64,000 bases of DNA, taken from the NCBI RefSeq assembly GCF_002804025.1, contig NZ_CP024969.1:782908-846907 (forward strand), written 5' to 3'. The notes under the pieces were generated by a model that ran no database searches, was not told the origin of the DNA, and saw only the letters and a list, made by a program, of their open reading frames with translations. The stretch is from Mesoplasma tabanidae. Its GTDB lineage: Bacteria > Bacillota_I > Bacilli_A > Mycoplasmatales > Mycoplasmataceae. Made by a program: the position numbers and the translations under genes. Positions 55,519 through 64,000 of the stretch are shown piece after piece. The first letter of the stretch is position 1. Each line of letters starts with the position of its first letter.

Positions 55519-57450
55519 TTAATCCTCTATTTCTAATTCATCAATATTAAACAGTCTTGATGCTGCTTCTATTGTTTTATCATCAAAATGACTTAGAACT
55601 ATTGATTGTTTTTTAGCATCAAAGTATGAGTCATAGTTTATTTGTTGATATGTTGGCAATTGATTATCTTCTTTTAACTTTTTAAAAGAAACTTTTATTT
55701 CATTTCAAAGAGCTTCATCAATTGGCAAAAATAATATTTTATTAAATTCCTTTTGTATTTCTTCTCTCAATCCATCATTTTGTAAGGTTACTAATAAATT
55801 ATTAACATTTTCAAAATCTTCTGATCTTAAAAGTACTTCATTTTGTGATGCAGCAATAACTTTAAAGTTAAAAAAATTAATATACTTTTTCGCTAAAATT
55901 GGATTAATTAAATTATCAGATTCATCAATTGCAAAAAAGCTGTTAAATTTATTCTCTATTTCTTCTCTTTTTGTTTTATTTGCACCAACCAATAAATTAA
56001 TAACTTCAGAAATTTCGACTTTATATGTTTTCTTATGTTCATTATCTACTAAATTTTTATTCAATTGAATTTTTAAATTAGTTAAAGTTTTAATTTCAAA
56101 ATTATCTTCATTAATTTTTATTTCACCAAAATTAGGTTTGTCCTGCTCGTTATATGTTTTTTCTTGGTCTATGTTATTAACTACCTCAGGAATAACATTT
56201 ATTTGTTCAACTGTTTGCTCTACAATAAATTCTTCTTTAACTTGAGTTTTAACTGTTTCTTTATACACTTCTTTTTTAGCGGTCTCGGTAATAGATTCAG
56301 GAATAACATTTATTTGTTCTTTAATTTCTACTGTTTCAGAGTTTTGATCTTTTAACTCAATTTTATATTCTTTGGGATTTTTTAAAGTCTTTAACAAACT
56401 AATCAGCAAATAATTAAAGTTTATGCTTGTTCCTTTAGTTTTGGCATAAGCATCACTCAAATTATCTGCTACTTCAAATAAAGATTTAACTTCTATATGA
56501 GAAAAATTAACTAAATCTGCTTCCTCTAAAATATTTAAAACAGTGCTGTCTTTAGTAAACTTAAATTCAATTATTTCTTTAACTATTTCAATTAAACTTA
56601 ATGTAAACACATCAAAATCCATACCTTGATTATTTGCTTTTTCAAAATAATTTATAATTGTTGCTGGTTCATTATTTAATATGTTATTTAATATTTTAAT
56701 TTTTTCAGTTTTAGTTGCTACATAAAAGACTGACTTTAAATCTTCAATAGTAATATTTTCTGATGTTACAGTCATTAATTGTTCAATTACATTTGATGCA
56801 TCTCTCAGTGACCCTTCAGAAATAATTGCTATTTCTTCTAAAACTGCTTTATCAATTTTATATCCCTCTTTTTCGCAAATAAAATTTAATCTGTTCATTA
56901 ATGATATTCTGTCTATTTTTTTAAAATTAAATATTTGACATCTTGAAAGTATTGTTGCTGGAATTTTTGCATATTCAGTGGTTGCTAAAATAAATATTGC
57001 ATGGACTGGAGGTTCTTCAAGTGTTTTTAAAAGTGCGTTAAATGCAGCTTTTGTTAACATGTGAACTTCATCAATAATGTATATTTTATATTTCCCAATA
57101 AAAGGCAATGAATTAATATTATTTTTTATTTCTCTAATTTCATCAACACCATTGTTAGATGCTGCATCCATTTCTATTATGTCAGGGTTTCTCTGCTCAT
57201 TAGATGCAACACAACTTTCGCAACTTTCGCAAGCTAAACCTTCTGATAGATTTACACAGTTGACACTTTTAGCTATTATTCTAGCTATAGATGTTTTACC
57301 AGTACCTCTTTGTCCTGCAAATAAAAATGAATGACTTATTTTATTATTTTTTAATTCATTTTTTAATATTTCAACAACATTTTGATGACCTGCTATATCT
57401 CCAAAATTACTTGGTCTATATTTTCTGTATATTGCTTTATTTTGTTCCAT
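55519..57450 (-). CDS. dnaX: DNA polymerase III subunit gamma/tau
   Basis: DnaX is the clamp-loader ATPase. The 643-residue protein has Walker A AGQRGTGKTS (45-54), zinc cysteines between CVNLSEGLAC and CESCVAS (~63-80), Walker B YIIDEVHML near 116-124 and sensor LEEPPVHAIFILATTE near 136-151. The C-terminal part after ~380 is a Glu/Asn/Ile-rich tau-like extension with repeats of INVIPE. ATG at 57450 is chosen by TGGAGGG. UGA occurs only near the end. The window has no candidate gamma frameshift signal that I can point to. Confidence 0.95.
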
Positions 57451-57634
57451 AAACCCTCCAGTTATTAAAAATATATTTATTATTAATTTTATCATTTTTG
57501 AAAGTCTTTATACACTGGTTATATTTAATTGAAATAAACAAATTTTAATTTTTAAAAGTAGTTTTATTTTAATGCTTTATTTTTATTGTTTTTTCTTAAA
57601 AAGTATTATCATTTTTACAAAGGAGAATAAAAAA

Positions 57635-58435
57635 ATGAAATGATGAATATCTGATTTTGATGGTACACTTACACTAAATCCAAAAACTGAAGCAATTGAT
57701 CCAAAAGATATGGATTTTATTGAAAGGTGAACAAAAGAAAATAATTTTATAATAGCAACTGGTAGAGACGTTAGCTATATTAATTACTTAATAAATCATT
57801 ACAATTTAAAATCTGAATATAAAATAGCTAATAATGGCGCCTCATTATATAAAGGTAATCAACTAATTTTTAATCAATCTATAGGAATGGATGAACGCAA
57901 ACAACTGTTTCAAATTGTTAATAAGTTATATAAATTTTGTGGTATAAAAATTGCTGATCATAGTGAATGTTTTATTCTTTCTGGAATTGAAGAAAAAACA
58001 CCTAGATATAATGAAAGTATAGTTCAGCAAAAATGATTTGAAATGGAGGATAATTTTAGCCAACACATAAATGAAATTCTTAATAACAAAGACCTTAATA
58101 ATATTACTTTATTTGCTCACCCTCAGGATTTTGATTATATTTTAAATTTATTTAATAATTTTAAAAATTTAAAGATCATTCAAACTTCACCTTTTAATTT
58201 GGAAATTATGCATAAAGATGTTTCAAAATATTCAGGGATAAAATTTTTAAAAAACAAATATAACATTAGCGATAATGATATTGTTGTTAGCGGAGACGGT
58301 GATAATGACTATGAAATGCTTAACAGGTGCAAAAATTCGTTTGCTATGGAAAAGGGCACTAAAAAAGCTATTATGGCTGCGAATAATATTATTTCAAATG
58401 TTTATGAAATAGAAAACTACATATCTATAAACTAA
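57635..58435 (+). CDS. Cof-type HAD-superfamily phosphatase
   Basis: A 266-residue HAD hydrolase with motif I WISDFDGTLT (residues 4-13, nucleophile D7 and D9), motif II IATGRD near 45, motif III Lys near 205 and motif IV VSGDGDNDYEM near 225-235. The cap domain between motifs II and III is of Cof type. Likely substrates are sugar phosphates or FMN-like compounds; not determined. It follows AAAGGAG. Its 3' flank was a bidirectional terminator now split by the IS elements. A second copy of the family lies at 61066-61866. Confidence 0.88.
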
Positions 58436-58440
58436 AAACC

Positions 58441-58459
58441 ACAAATATTTTGTGGTTTT
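58441..58459 (+). repeat. Target-site duplication, left copy (HAD/tadA terminator)
   Basis: ACAAATATTTTGTGGTTTT, 19 bp, identical to 60483-60501. The original AAAACCACAAATATTTTGTG followed by GTTTTT is the intrinsic terminator between the converging HAD gene and tadA. Confidence 0.85.
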
Positions 58460-59376
58460 ACGAATTAAAATTGGAACTGCAACACTTATGAGAAAATAAT
58501 CTCATAGGCATTGCAGTTTTTTTGATACAAAAAAGCAACCCCTTGACCGACTAAAGCCCAAAGGAGTTACCATGAATAATTATAAACAAATATTTTTAAA
58601 AGAAAGAACATTAATTGAATATCTATTAAATGTTCAAAATAAATCAGTTTCTTTCATAGCTAAAGAACTAAATAGAAATAGATCAACGATTTACAGAGAA
58701 ATCAAAAGAAATAAAGCAGCTGTAATTTATAAAGCTAAAGATGCGCAATTTACTAGAGACATTAATAACACCTTATCTCATCAAAATGAAATAAATAAAT
58801 ATAAGGAATTCTTAAGATTTCTTTATGCAAATTTTAATCCAAAAAGCTTTAGTATTGATGTTTGCGTTTTTAAGGCCAAAGAACTTGGAATCAAAACCCC
58901 AACAACTCAAACTGTTTACAATTGAATTAAAAATAAACAAATAAAAATAAAATCAAAAGACTTGCTTAGACCTAGGTTTTGATGAAGAAAGTCTAGTAAA
59001 TATAAGAAATATCTATGAGAAATTTCAAAAATGAACTCTATTCCAATTACTTATAGACCTAAAAATATTAATAAAAGAAAAGAAGTAGGTCATTTTGAAA
59101 TAGATTTAGTTGTGGGTGCAGGTAACACTTCAAAAGCAATAATTACACTTGTCGAAAGAGTTACCCGAAAGGGTTTTGCAATTAAACTAGAAAATAAAAC
59201 TATGAAACATACAAATGAAAAATTAAAAGAATTAATTGGAAAAGAAAATTTAAATATTAAATCTATCACTAAAGATAACGGTATGGAATTTAATCTTTTA
59301 CATGAAGTCACACAAGAATTAAGCGTGCCACTTTATACATGTAATACGTATGCTTCTTGTGAAAAAAGCACTAAAT
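58460..59376 (+). mobile_element. IS30-family element, truncated copy A
   Basis: Begins with the left terminal repeat ACGAATTAAAATTGG and is nearly identical to copy 1 up to 59374. It is then joined to the left end of copy B, so the right ~190 bp including the right inverted repeat is missing. It shares two private base changes with copy B (near 58986 and 59118), so the two come from one another. Confidence 0.9.
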
Positions 59377-59408
59377 ACGAATTAAAATTGGAACTGCAAC
59401 ACTTATGA
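58572..59408 (+). pseudogene. Truncated transposase, copy A
   Basis: The first ~267 codons match the IS30-type transposase, including the helix-turn-helix, D178 and D234, but the catalytic E268 and the rest are lost. The frame then reads 11 codons of copy B's left end (KYELKLELQHL). It should be inactive as a nuclease, but still has the DNA-binding domain and could inhibit transposition; that is inference. Confidence 0.9.
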
Positions 59409-60482
59409 GAAAATAATCTCATAGGCATTGCAGTTTTTTTGATACAAAAAAGCAACCCCTTGACCGACTAAAGCCCAAAGGAGTTACCATGAATAATTAT
59501 AAACAAATATCTTTAAAAGAAAGAACATTAATTGAATATCTATTAAATGTTCAAAATAAATCAGTTTCTTTCATAGCTAAAGAACTAAATAGAAATAGAT
59601 CAACGATTTACAGAGAAATCAAAAGAAATAAAGCAGCTGTAATTTATAAAGCTAAAGATGCGCAATTTACTAGAGACATTAATAACACCTTATCTCATCA
59701 AAATGAAATAAATAAATATAAGGAATTCTTAAGATTTCTTTATGCAAATTTTAATCCAAAAAGCTTTAGTATTGATGTTTGCGTTTTTAAGGCCAAAGAA
59801 CTTGGAATCAAAACCCCAACAACTCAAACTGTTTACAATTGAATTAAAAATAAACAAATAAAAATAAAATCAAAAGACTTGCTTAGACCTAGGTTTTGAT
59901 GAAGAAAGTCTAGTAAATATAAGAAATATCTATGAGAAATTTCAAAAATGAACTCTATTCCAATTACTTATAGACCTAAAAATATTAATAAAAGAAAAGA
60001 AGTAGGTCATTTTGAAATAGATTTAGTTGTGGGTGCAGGTAACACTTCAAAAGCAATAATTACACTTGTCGAAAGAGTTACCCGAAAGGGTTTTGCAATT
60101 AAACTAGAAAATAAAACTATGAAACATACAAATGAAAAATTAAAAGAATTAATTGGAAAAGAAAATTTAAATATTAAATCTATCACTAAAGATAACGGTA
60201 TGGAATTTAATCTTTTACATGAAGTCACACAAGAATTAAGCGTGCCACTTTATACATGTAATACGTATGCTTCTTGTGAAAAAAGCACTAATGAAAACTT
60301 TAATGGATTAATCAGAAGATATTTACCTAAGAAAACTAATTTTACAAATTTAACAGATGATAATATAATTGAAATATTAAATGAAATAAATAAAATGCCT
60401 CGTAAAATTCTGAACTACAAATCAGCTCAGGAATTTTATGAGACATTCGGTTAGAAGTATTGCACTTCCAATTTTAATTTAT
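59377..60482 (+). mobile_element. IS30-family insertion sequence, copy B
   Basis: A full 1106-bp copy with the same ends as copy 1, starting directly behind truncated copy A. Its right end abuts the 19-bp target duplication. Relative to copy 1 it differs at a handful of bases, including one in the transposase start region (Phe to Ser at residue 8). Confidence 0.92.
59489..60454 (+). CDS. IS30-family transposase, copy B
   Basis: A complete 321-residue copy of the transposase at 31458, with all three acidic residues D178, D234 and E268. Differences from copy 1 are Ser at residue 8 (Phe there) and Ala at 183 (Ser there). It follows the same AAAGGAG and the same left-end terminator. Likely functional. 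Confidence 0.93.
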
Positions 60483-60501
60483 ACAAATATTTTGTGGTTT
60501 T
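60483..60501 (+). repeat. Target-site duplication, right copy
   Basis: Second copy of ACAAATATTTTGTGGTTTT, abutting the tadA stop codon. Confidence 0.85.
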
Positions 60502-60932
60502 TAGTTTCTTTTTTTCTTAAAGAAATCAGAAATTATTTTTATGTAGTTAGCTTCTGTTTTTGAATTATCTAACTTTTTAATATCAATTTTAATTTCATCT
60601 ATGTTTACATAATTTCTAAAACTCATTTTTATATTTTCTGTTAAATACGTCACATTATTAATTTTTGCTTGTTTAATTGCGCCATAACACATTAGGCAAG
60701 GTTCTAAAGTTGTAAATAATGTATACTCAGAAAGATTCCCACTTTTATTTTTTTGCGATGCCTTATTAATTACATTTATTTCTGCATGCCCAGTTATTTT
60801 TCACTTTTTATAACTGTTATTATATGCTTTAAAAATAATTTTTTCATTTTTTATTAAACACGCAAAAACAGGCACATCTTTTGCATCATTTTTTATTTTA
60901 ATTTCTTTTATATATTTTTCTAAATTTATCAT
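60501..60932 (-). CDS. tadA: tRNA-specific adenosine deaminase
   Basis: TadA deaminates A34 to inosine in tRNA-Arg ACG, or is the tRNA adenosine deaminase in general. The 143-residue zinc enzyme has HAEINVI (residues 49-55, zinc His and catalytic Glu) and EPCLMCYGAI (78-87, PCxxC zinc cysteines). A UGA lies just before the HAE motif, so the standard code shows only the C-terminal half. It is short and divergent for TadA, and a cytidine/guanine deaminase cannot be excluded, but its position by the SRP RNA and dnaX matches Bacillus tadA. Confidence 0.82.
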
Positions 60933-60951
60933 AGATTAATTATAAACAAAA

Positions 60952-61030
60952 AAACCGTGATACAAAACACATTCCCTTATAGCTGCTACCTTCCGGTCCT
61001 GACTCATTCGGGCGTAATCTTTATCACGGC
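60952..61030 (-). ncRNA. ffs: Signal recognition particle RNA (small bacterial type)
   Basis: The minus strand holds the SRP domain IV hairpin with the conserved GTCAGGACCGGAAGGTAGCA core (tetraloop GGAA and the symmetric and asymmetric loops that bind Ffh). The ends GCCGTGAT and ATCACGGT pair to close a ~79-nt rod, followed by TTTTTTG as terminator. Placed between tadA and dnaX as in Bacillus. Confidence 0.95.
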
Positions 61031-61065
61031 AATATTATTATACATTTAAAATAACATTTTTAAAA

Positions 61066-61866
61066 CTAATACGATTTAATATCACTTAATTTATCAACAA
61101 TATATTTTGCCTTATTTCTTATATTTATATTATGTTCTTGCTTAACAATATAAGAGTTATTAAAAAATTCTTTAAACATCGAAAGATCGTTATTATCATC
61201 ACCAGCAACTATAATATCGTTTTCATTAATGTTAAATATATCTTTCATTTTTCTTATCGCATTACCTTTTGATACATTTGCTTGATGTATTTCATTGAAA
61301 GTAATTTCCTTCAAGTTGTTTGAAACATAGCTAAATTTTAGTTTCTTTTCTTCTAAGTTATCTGTAAGTCTTTTTCATGTTTCTGTTTTACAACTCATTT
61401 TAAAACAAATTATTTTTTTACCATTTATGTAATCAAGTGTTTTATTTTTTGGCATCATTCCCATAAAAGTTGTTTTCATTTCATCTTGTCAAAAATCATG
61501 ATAGAAAAAATCTTCCTCACCTTTAAAAGAATAAACTAAACTAAATATTTCTTTTCTATTTTCCTTAACATAATTAATAATTTCTTTTGTTAATTCTTCT
61601 TCTAAATATTCTGCAAATAATTGCTTTCCTGTATTATCATATATTGCAGCACCGGCATTAGTTAAATAATAGTCAGGTAAAAAGTCTGGATAATTTTGTT
61701 TTATATGTTCATTAATATGTTCAAATGGTCTACCTGTTGAAATAACTATTTTGTTACCTTTTTTCTGCATTTTTATAACAAAATTCATGTCACTTTCTGT
61801 TATTGTATTTTGTTCATCTTTGCTATTTCTTAAAGTTCCATCAAAATCTGTAAAAAGCCATTTCAT
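61066..61866 (-). CDS. Cof-type HAD-superfamily phosphatase
   Basis: A 266-residue HAD hydrolase paralogous to the 57635 gene. It has motif I FTDFDGTLRN (residues 5-14, D7 and D9), motif II ISTGRP near 42-47, a Cof-type cap and motif IV VAGDDNNDLSM near 224-234. The start is MKWLFTDFD at 61866, behind TTGGAG, not the upstream ATG. Two UGA codons lie in the middle. The substrate is unknown; the two copies share length and layout but are clearly diverged. Confidence 0.88.
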
Positions 61867-61937
61867 TATTTTATTCTCCAATAAAGTTTCTACCAAAATT
61901 ATACAATTATTCTTAATAACAAAATTGCTTTTGGTAT

Positions 61938-61963
61938 AAAAAAATAACAGTTTCCTGTTATTT
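61938..61963 (-). terminator. Intrinsic terminator after yidC
   Basis: Minus-strand AAATAACAG-GAAA-CTGTTATTT followed by TTTT, right after the yidC stop. Confidence 0.87.
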
Positions 61964-61966
61964 AAA

Positions 61967-63214
61967 TTACTTATTTAATTTTTCTAATCTTCTTTCTTCT
62001 TGGCGTTTTCTACGTTGAACTTCTTGTACAGAGCGATTAGCTTTGTGTTGATTTCAGAAGAAGAAACCTAAAGTTTGTATAATTTGAAATGTTGATGAAA
62101 ATATTCAATAAATTGCAACCCCTGAGGCAACAGATGCAACAACAAAGATAAATACAAATGCAAATACCCCTTGCATAATATATTGTTTCTTACGAGATTT
62201 TCTCTGTGCTTCAGTCAATGTTATTGATTTTTGTTTAATTGATTGTAAAACCAATGGTAATAACATTGAAATTATTTGCAATGGTAAGTAAACAGCTAGT
62301 AATGAAAGATAAATAACTTCACCATTTAACATTTGTGCTCATGGTTTCTCAATTAAAGCAATTAATCCAACGTTAGCAATTTTTAAAGACTTTGTTGATC
62401 TAACAATTGCATAAATCGCAAATAGGAACGGCATTGACGCAAAAGCTCCAGCCATTGATGAAAATGGCGAAAAACCTTCTTTCTTTTGTAAGGCTTGCAT
62501 TTCTGCTGACATTTTTTGTCTAGCTTGAGGTGATTTATCACCTTTATACTTAGCTTGAATATCAGCTTGTTTTAATTGGAAAGCTTGTTGCTTGTGCTGA
62601 TTCACTTGAGACTTTCAAGTAAACGCTAGAGAAATAGATTTAATAATAATAACAGTAAATAAAATTGCAAATATAACTGATACTCCATAACTACTGTTTC
62701 CTAATTCTGGGTTAAGTGTTCCTGACATTCCTTTAATTAATGCATTAAGCAATAAGGCTGTTGGGTAAACAAAGAATCCATAGAAAGGAGAACCTGTTTT
62801 AGAAAATGCCTCAGATCATGAACTTATAACATTGTAAGCATATTGCTGACCATTTAGTCCAGTTACTATAACTGCTCAATTTTGAGATGGCTTCTCACCT
62901 AATGCAGCAATAACAATTTCGAATGAAACCCCCGGCATGTAAACTCTTCTACCTGTCATATCAGTAACTTCTTGTATTAAATATGGGTCTTGATACATTT
63001 GCACACAACCTCAAATCATTGAGATTATAATAAATAAAAATCCTAAAATTTTAATTCACTTTCATATAAGTTTTAATATTCTTTTTCTATCATTACTATC
63101 TGACATTTTTTGTCAAAAAGTTTTTTTAGTTTTTGCGGTGCTATTTGAGTTCATATATGACATAACCCCATTTTTTTTAGGATTAGACATGAATAATTGA
63201 TTTTCATTATACAA
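61967..63214 (-). CDS. yidC: Membrane protein insertase YidC
   Basis: YidC inserts and folds membrane proteins with or without SecYEG. The 415-residue protein has a cytosolic basic N-terminus, TM1 near 60-80 and a ~100-residue extracytosolic region. The core helices follow, with AFTWKSQVNQHKQQAFQLKQ marking the first cytosolic helical hairpin and a basic C-terminus RRKRQEERRLEKL. TTG at 63214 is preferred: AAGGAGGTGC lies 7 bp before it and the reading frame is open. ATGs downstream at 63190 or 63160 are alternatives. Order rpmH-rnpA-yidC is the usual origin cluster. Confidence 0.9.
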
Positions 63215-63230
63215 AACTAGCACCTCCTTG

Positions 63231-63563
63231 CTATTTTAAAAATTTAACAATTAACTTTTTTAATTCTTTTTGATTTTGATCAAAGGAATTTTGCATCATT
63301 CTATTTCTTGCGATAATTATGATATCGTATGAAAATTCAAATGATGTTTTAATTTGATTTTGAATCATCATTCTAATCTGTCTTTTAATTTTATTTCTCA
63401 TTACAGCATTGCCTAATTTTTTGCCAACACTTATTCCGTATCTAAAATATTCTTTATCGTTTTTAGTGTAATAAATAACAAACGAAGAATTTCTATAAAA
63501 TTCTTGTTTTGATATTATTTCTTGAAATTCAAAATTCTTTTTTATGATTTTTTTATTTTTCAT
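63231..63563 (-). CDS. rnpA: Ribonuclease P protein component
   Basis: The protein cofactor of RNase P, which matures tRNA 5' ends. The 110-residue basic protein carries the conserved RNR-type motif AVMRNKIKRQIRMMI near residues 58-72 and FEFSYDIIIIARN near 81-93. It starts 11 bp after rpmH and precedes yidC by 16 bp; the yidC Shine-Dalgarno lies in the gap. Confidence 0.94.
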   Translation of the reverse strand: MKNKKIIKKNFEFQEIISKQEFYRNSSFVIYYTKNDKEYFRYGISVGKKLGNAVMRNKIKRQIRMMIQNQIKTSFEFSYDIIIIARNRMMQNSFDQNQKELKKLIVKFLK

Positions 63564-63574
63564 CTCACAAAAAA

Positions 63575-63709
63575 TTAAGCAGTTAATTTAGCTCTACCTT
63601 TTGCTCTACGAGCTTTAATAACTTTTCTTCCATTTTTAGTAGCCATTCTAGCTCTAAAACCGTGAACACGTGCGTGTTTAATTTTTGATGGTTGTCAAGT
63701 TCTTTTCAT
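63575..63709 (-). CDS. rpmH: 50S ribosomal protein L34
   Basis: L34 is a short basic protein of the large subunit. The 44 residues start [20 protein letters not shown] and end KGRAKLTA, the full family length. Codon 5 is UGA, at a position that is Trp in most L34 proteins, direct proof of the reassigned code. It is first of the leftward rpmH-rnpA-yidC operon, next to the origin. Confidence 0.97.
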
Positions 63710-64000
63710 TGTATTCAAACCCCCTTTTAAAGTTGATAATTCTTGTTAATTATAATATAAGTCGCTAAAAATGTATAGTTATTTTTTGAAATTTTTTTTG
63801 TTGTGTTTTTTATAACTATTTTTTCAACAACTCATTAGACCTTTTGTGGAAAAGTGGAAAAAAGTCACATAAACACTATACTATTAATTTTGTTTATCTT
63901 TTATTAATGTTTATTTCTTTTTAATTTAATTTTTTATCCACACATTGTGGAAAACTACTACAAATATGTGCTTTAATTTATTTTATGAAGGGGAACTAAC
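63710..64000. other. Replication origin region, upstream of dnaA (inferred)
   Basis: A 291-bp non-coding, very AT-rich stretch between rpmH and the window end. It contains a perfect DnaA box TTATCCACA at 63934-63942 on the plus strand, and reverse boxes TTTTCCACA at 63946-63954 and 63845-63853. A further TTTTCCACT lies at about 63853-63861. A minus-strand TATAAT near 63750-63757 would drive rpmH. The final GAAGGGGAACTAAC looks like a Shine-Dalgarno, so dnaA probably begins just past base 64000. Confidence 0.7.

Noticed and set aside
55519..56400. Programmed frameshift in dnaX to give a gamma subunit
   Set aside because: No slippery A-run followed by a stop in the -1 frame with a nearby stem was found by eye; a single full-length product is the simpler reading.

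Overview
The window is AT-rich chromosome of a mollicute, most likely the Mesoplasma/Entomoplasma group. In-frame UGA occurs throughout conserved proteins at tryptophan positions (even residue 5 of ribosomal protein L34), RF1 is present, cell-wall genes are absent, and there is a riboswitch of the 2'-deoxyguanosine class known from Mesoplasma florum. Gene limits below read UGA as Trp, so many genes are longer than a standard-code scan suggests. The right end (rpmH and a DnaA-box cluster) is the replication-origin side. The window probably stops just before dnaA.

Layout. 1-6.2 kb: leftward housekeeping operon (pseudo-ABC protein, nrnA-like, tdk, prfA, prmC, membrane protein). 6.3-9.3 kb: rpmE, fba and a two-gene ABC exporter. 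9.4-21.2 kb: sugar island with a GlcNAc/glucose-type PTS EIICB, nagA, nagB, cutC-like, two RpiR regulators, a fructose/mannose PTS EIIABC and manA. 21.2-29.2 kb: pyrG, rpoE, an HD hydrolase, gltX, an amino-acid/cystine symporter and a CoA-disulfide-reductase-like enzyme. 29.4-32.5 kb: topA followed by an IS30-family element. 32.5-39.8 kb: PD-(D/E)XK nuclease, NCS2 permease with a leader-peptide attenuator, metallopeptidase, ychF, rsmG, pgsA and an APC permease. 39.9-46.5 kb: riboswitch, BMP lipoprotein, nucleoside ABC transporter and deoD. 46.5-57.5 kb: membrane-anchored HU fusion, mnmG, ftsH, tilS, then dnaX-recR-tmk-holB-trmN6-like. 57.6-64 kb: HAD genes, tandem IS copies, tadA, SRP RNA, yidC, rnpA, rpmH and the origin region.

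How genes work together. GlcNAc-6-P made by the PTS would be deacetylated by NagA and deaminated and isomerised by NagB to fructose-6-P, which glycolysis (including Fba) consumes. The second PTS with ManA handles mannose or fructose. The riboswitch operon links nucleoside capture and import to phosphorolysis by DeoD. Tdk, Tmk and PyrG supply nucleotide salvage.

The most unusual items are: (1) an HU DNA-binding domain fused to two membrane segments; (2) IS30-type elements inserted in intrinsic terminators at both loci, with 16-19 bp duplications; (3) a 23-codon leader ORF overlapping a terminator before the uracil/xanthine-type permease; (4) a 2'-dG-type riboswitch on a nucleoside uptake operon; (5) an intact 625-residue pseudo-ABC ATPase without catalytic motifs; (6) long coiled-coil tails on two unrelated transporters; (7) an 11-bp perfect inverted repeat that places a Shine-Dalgarno in a hairpin loop.
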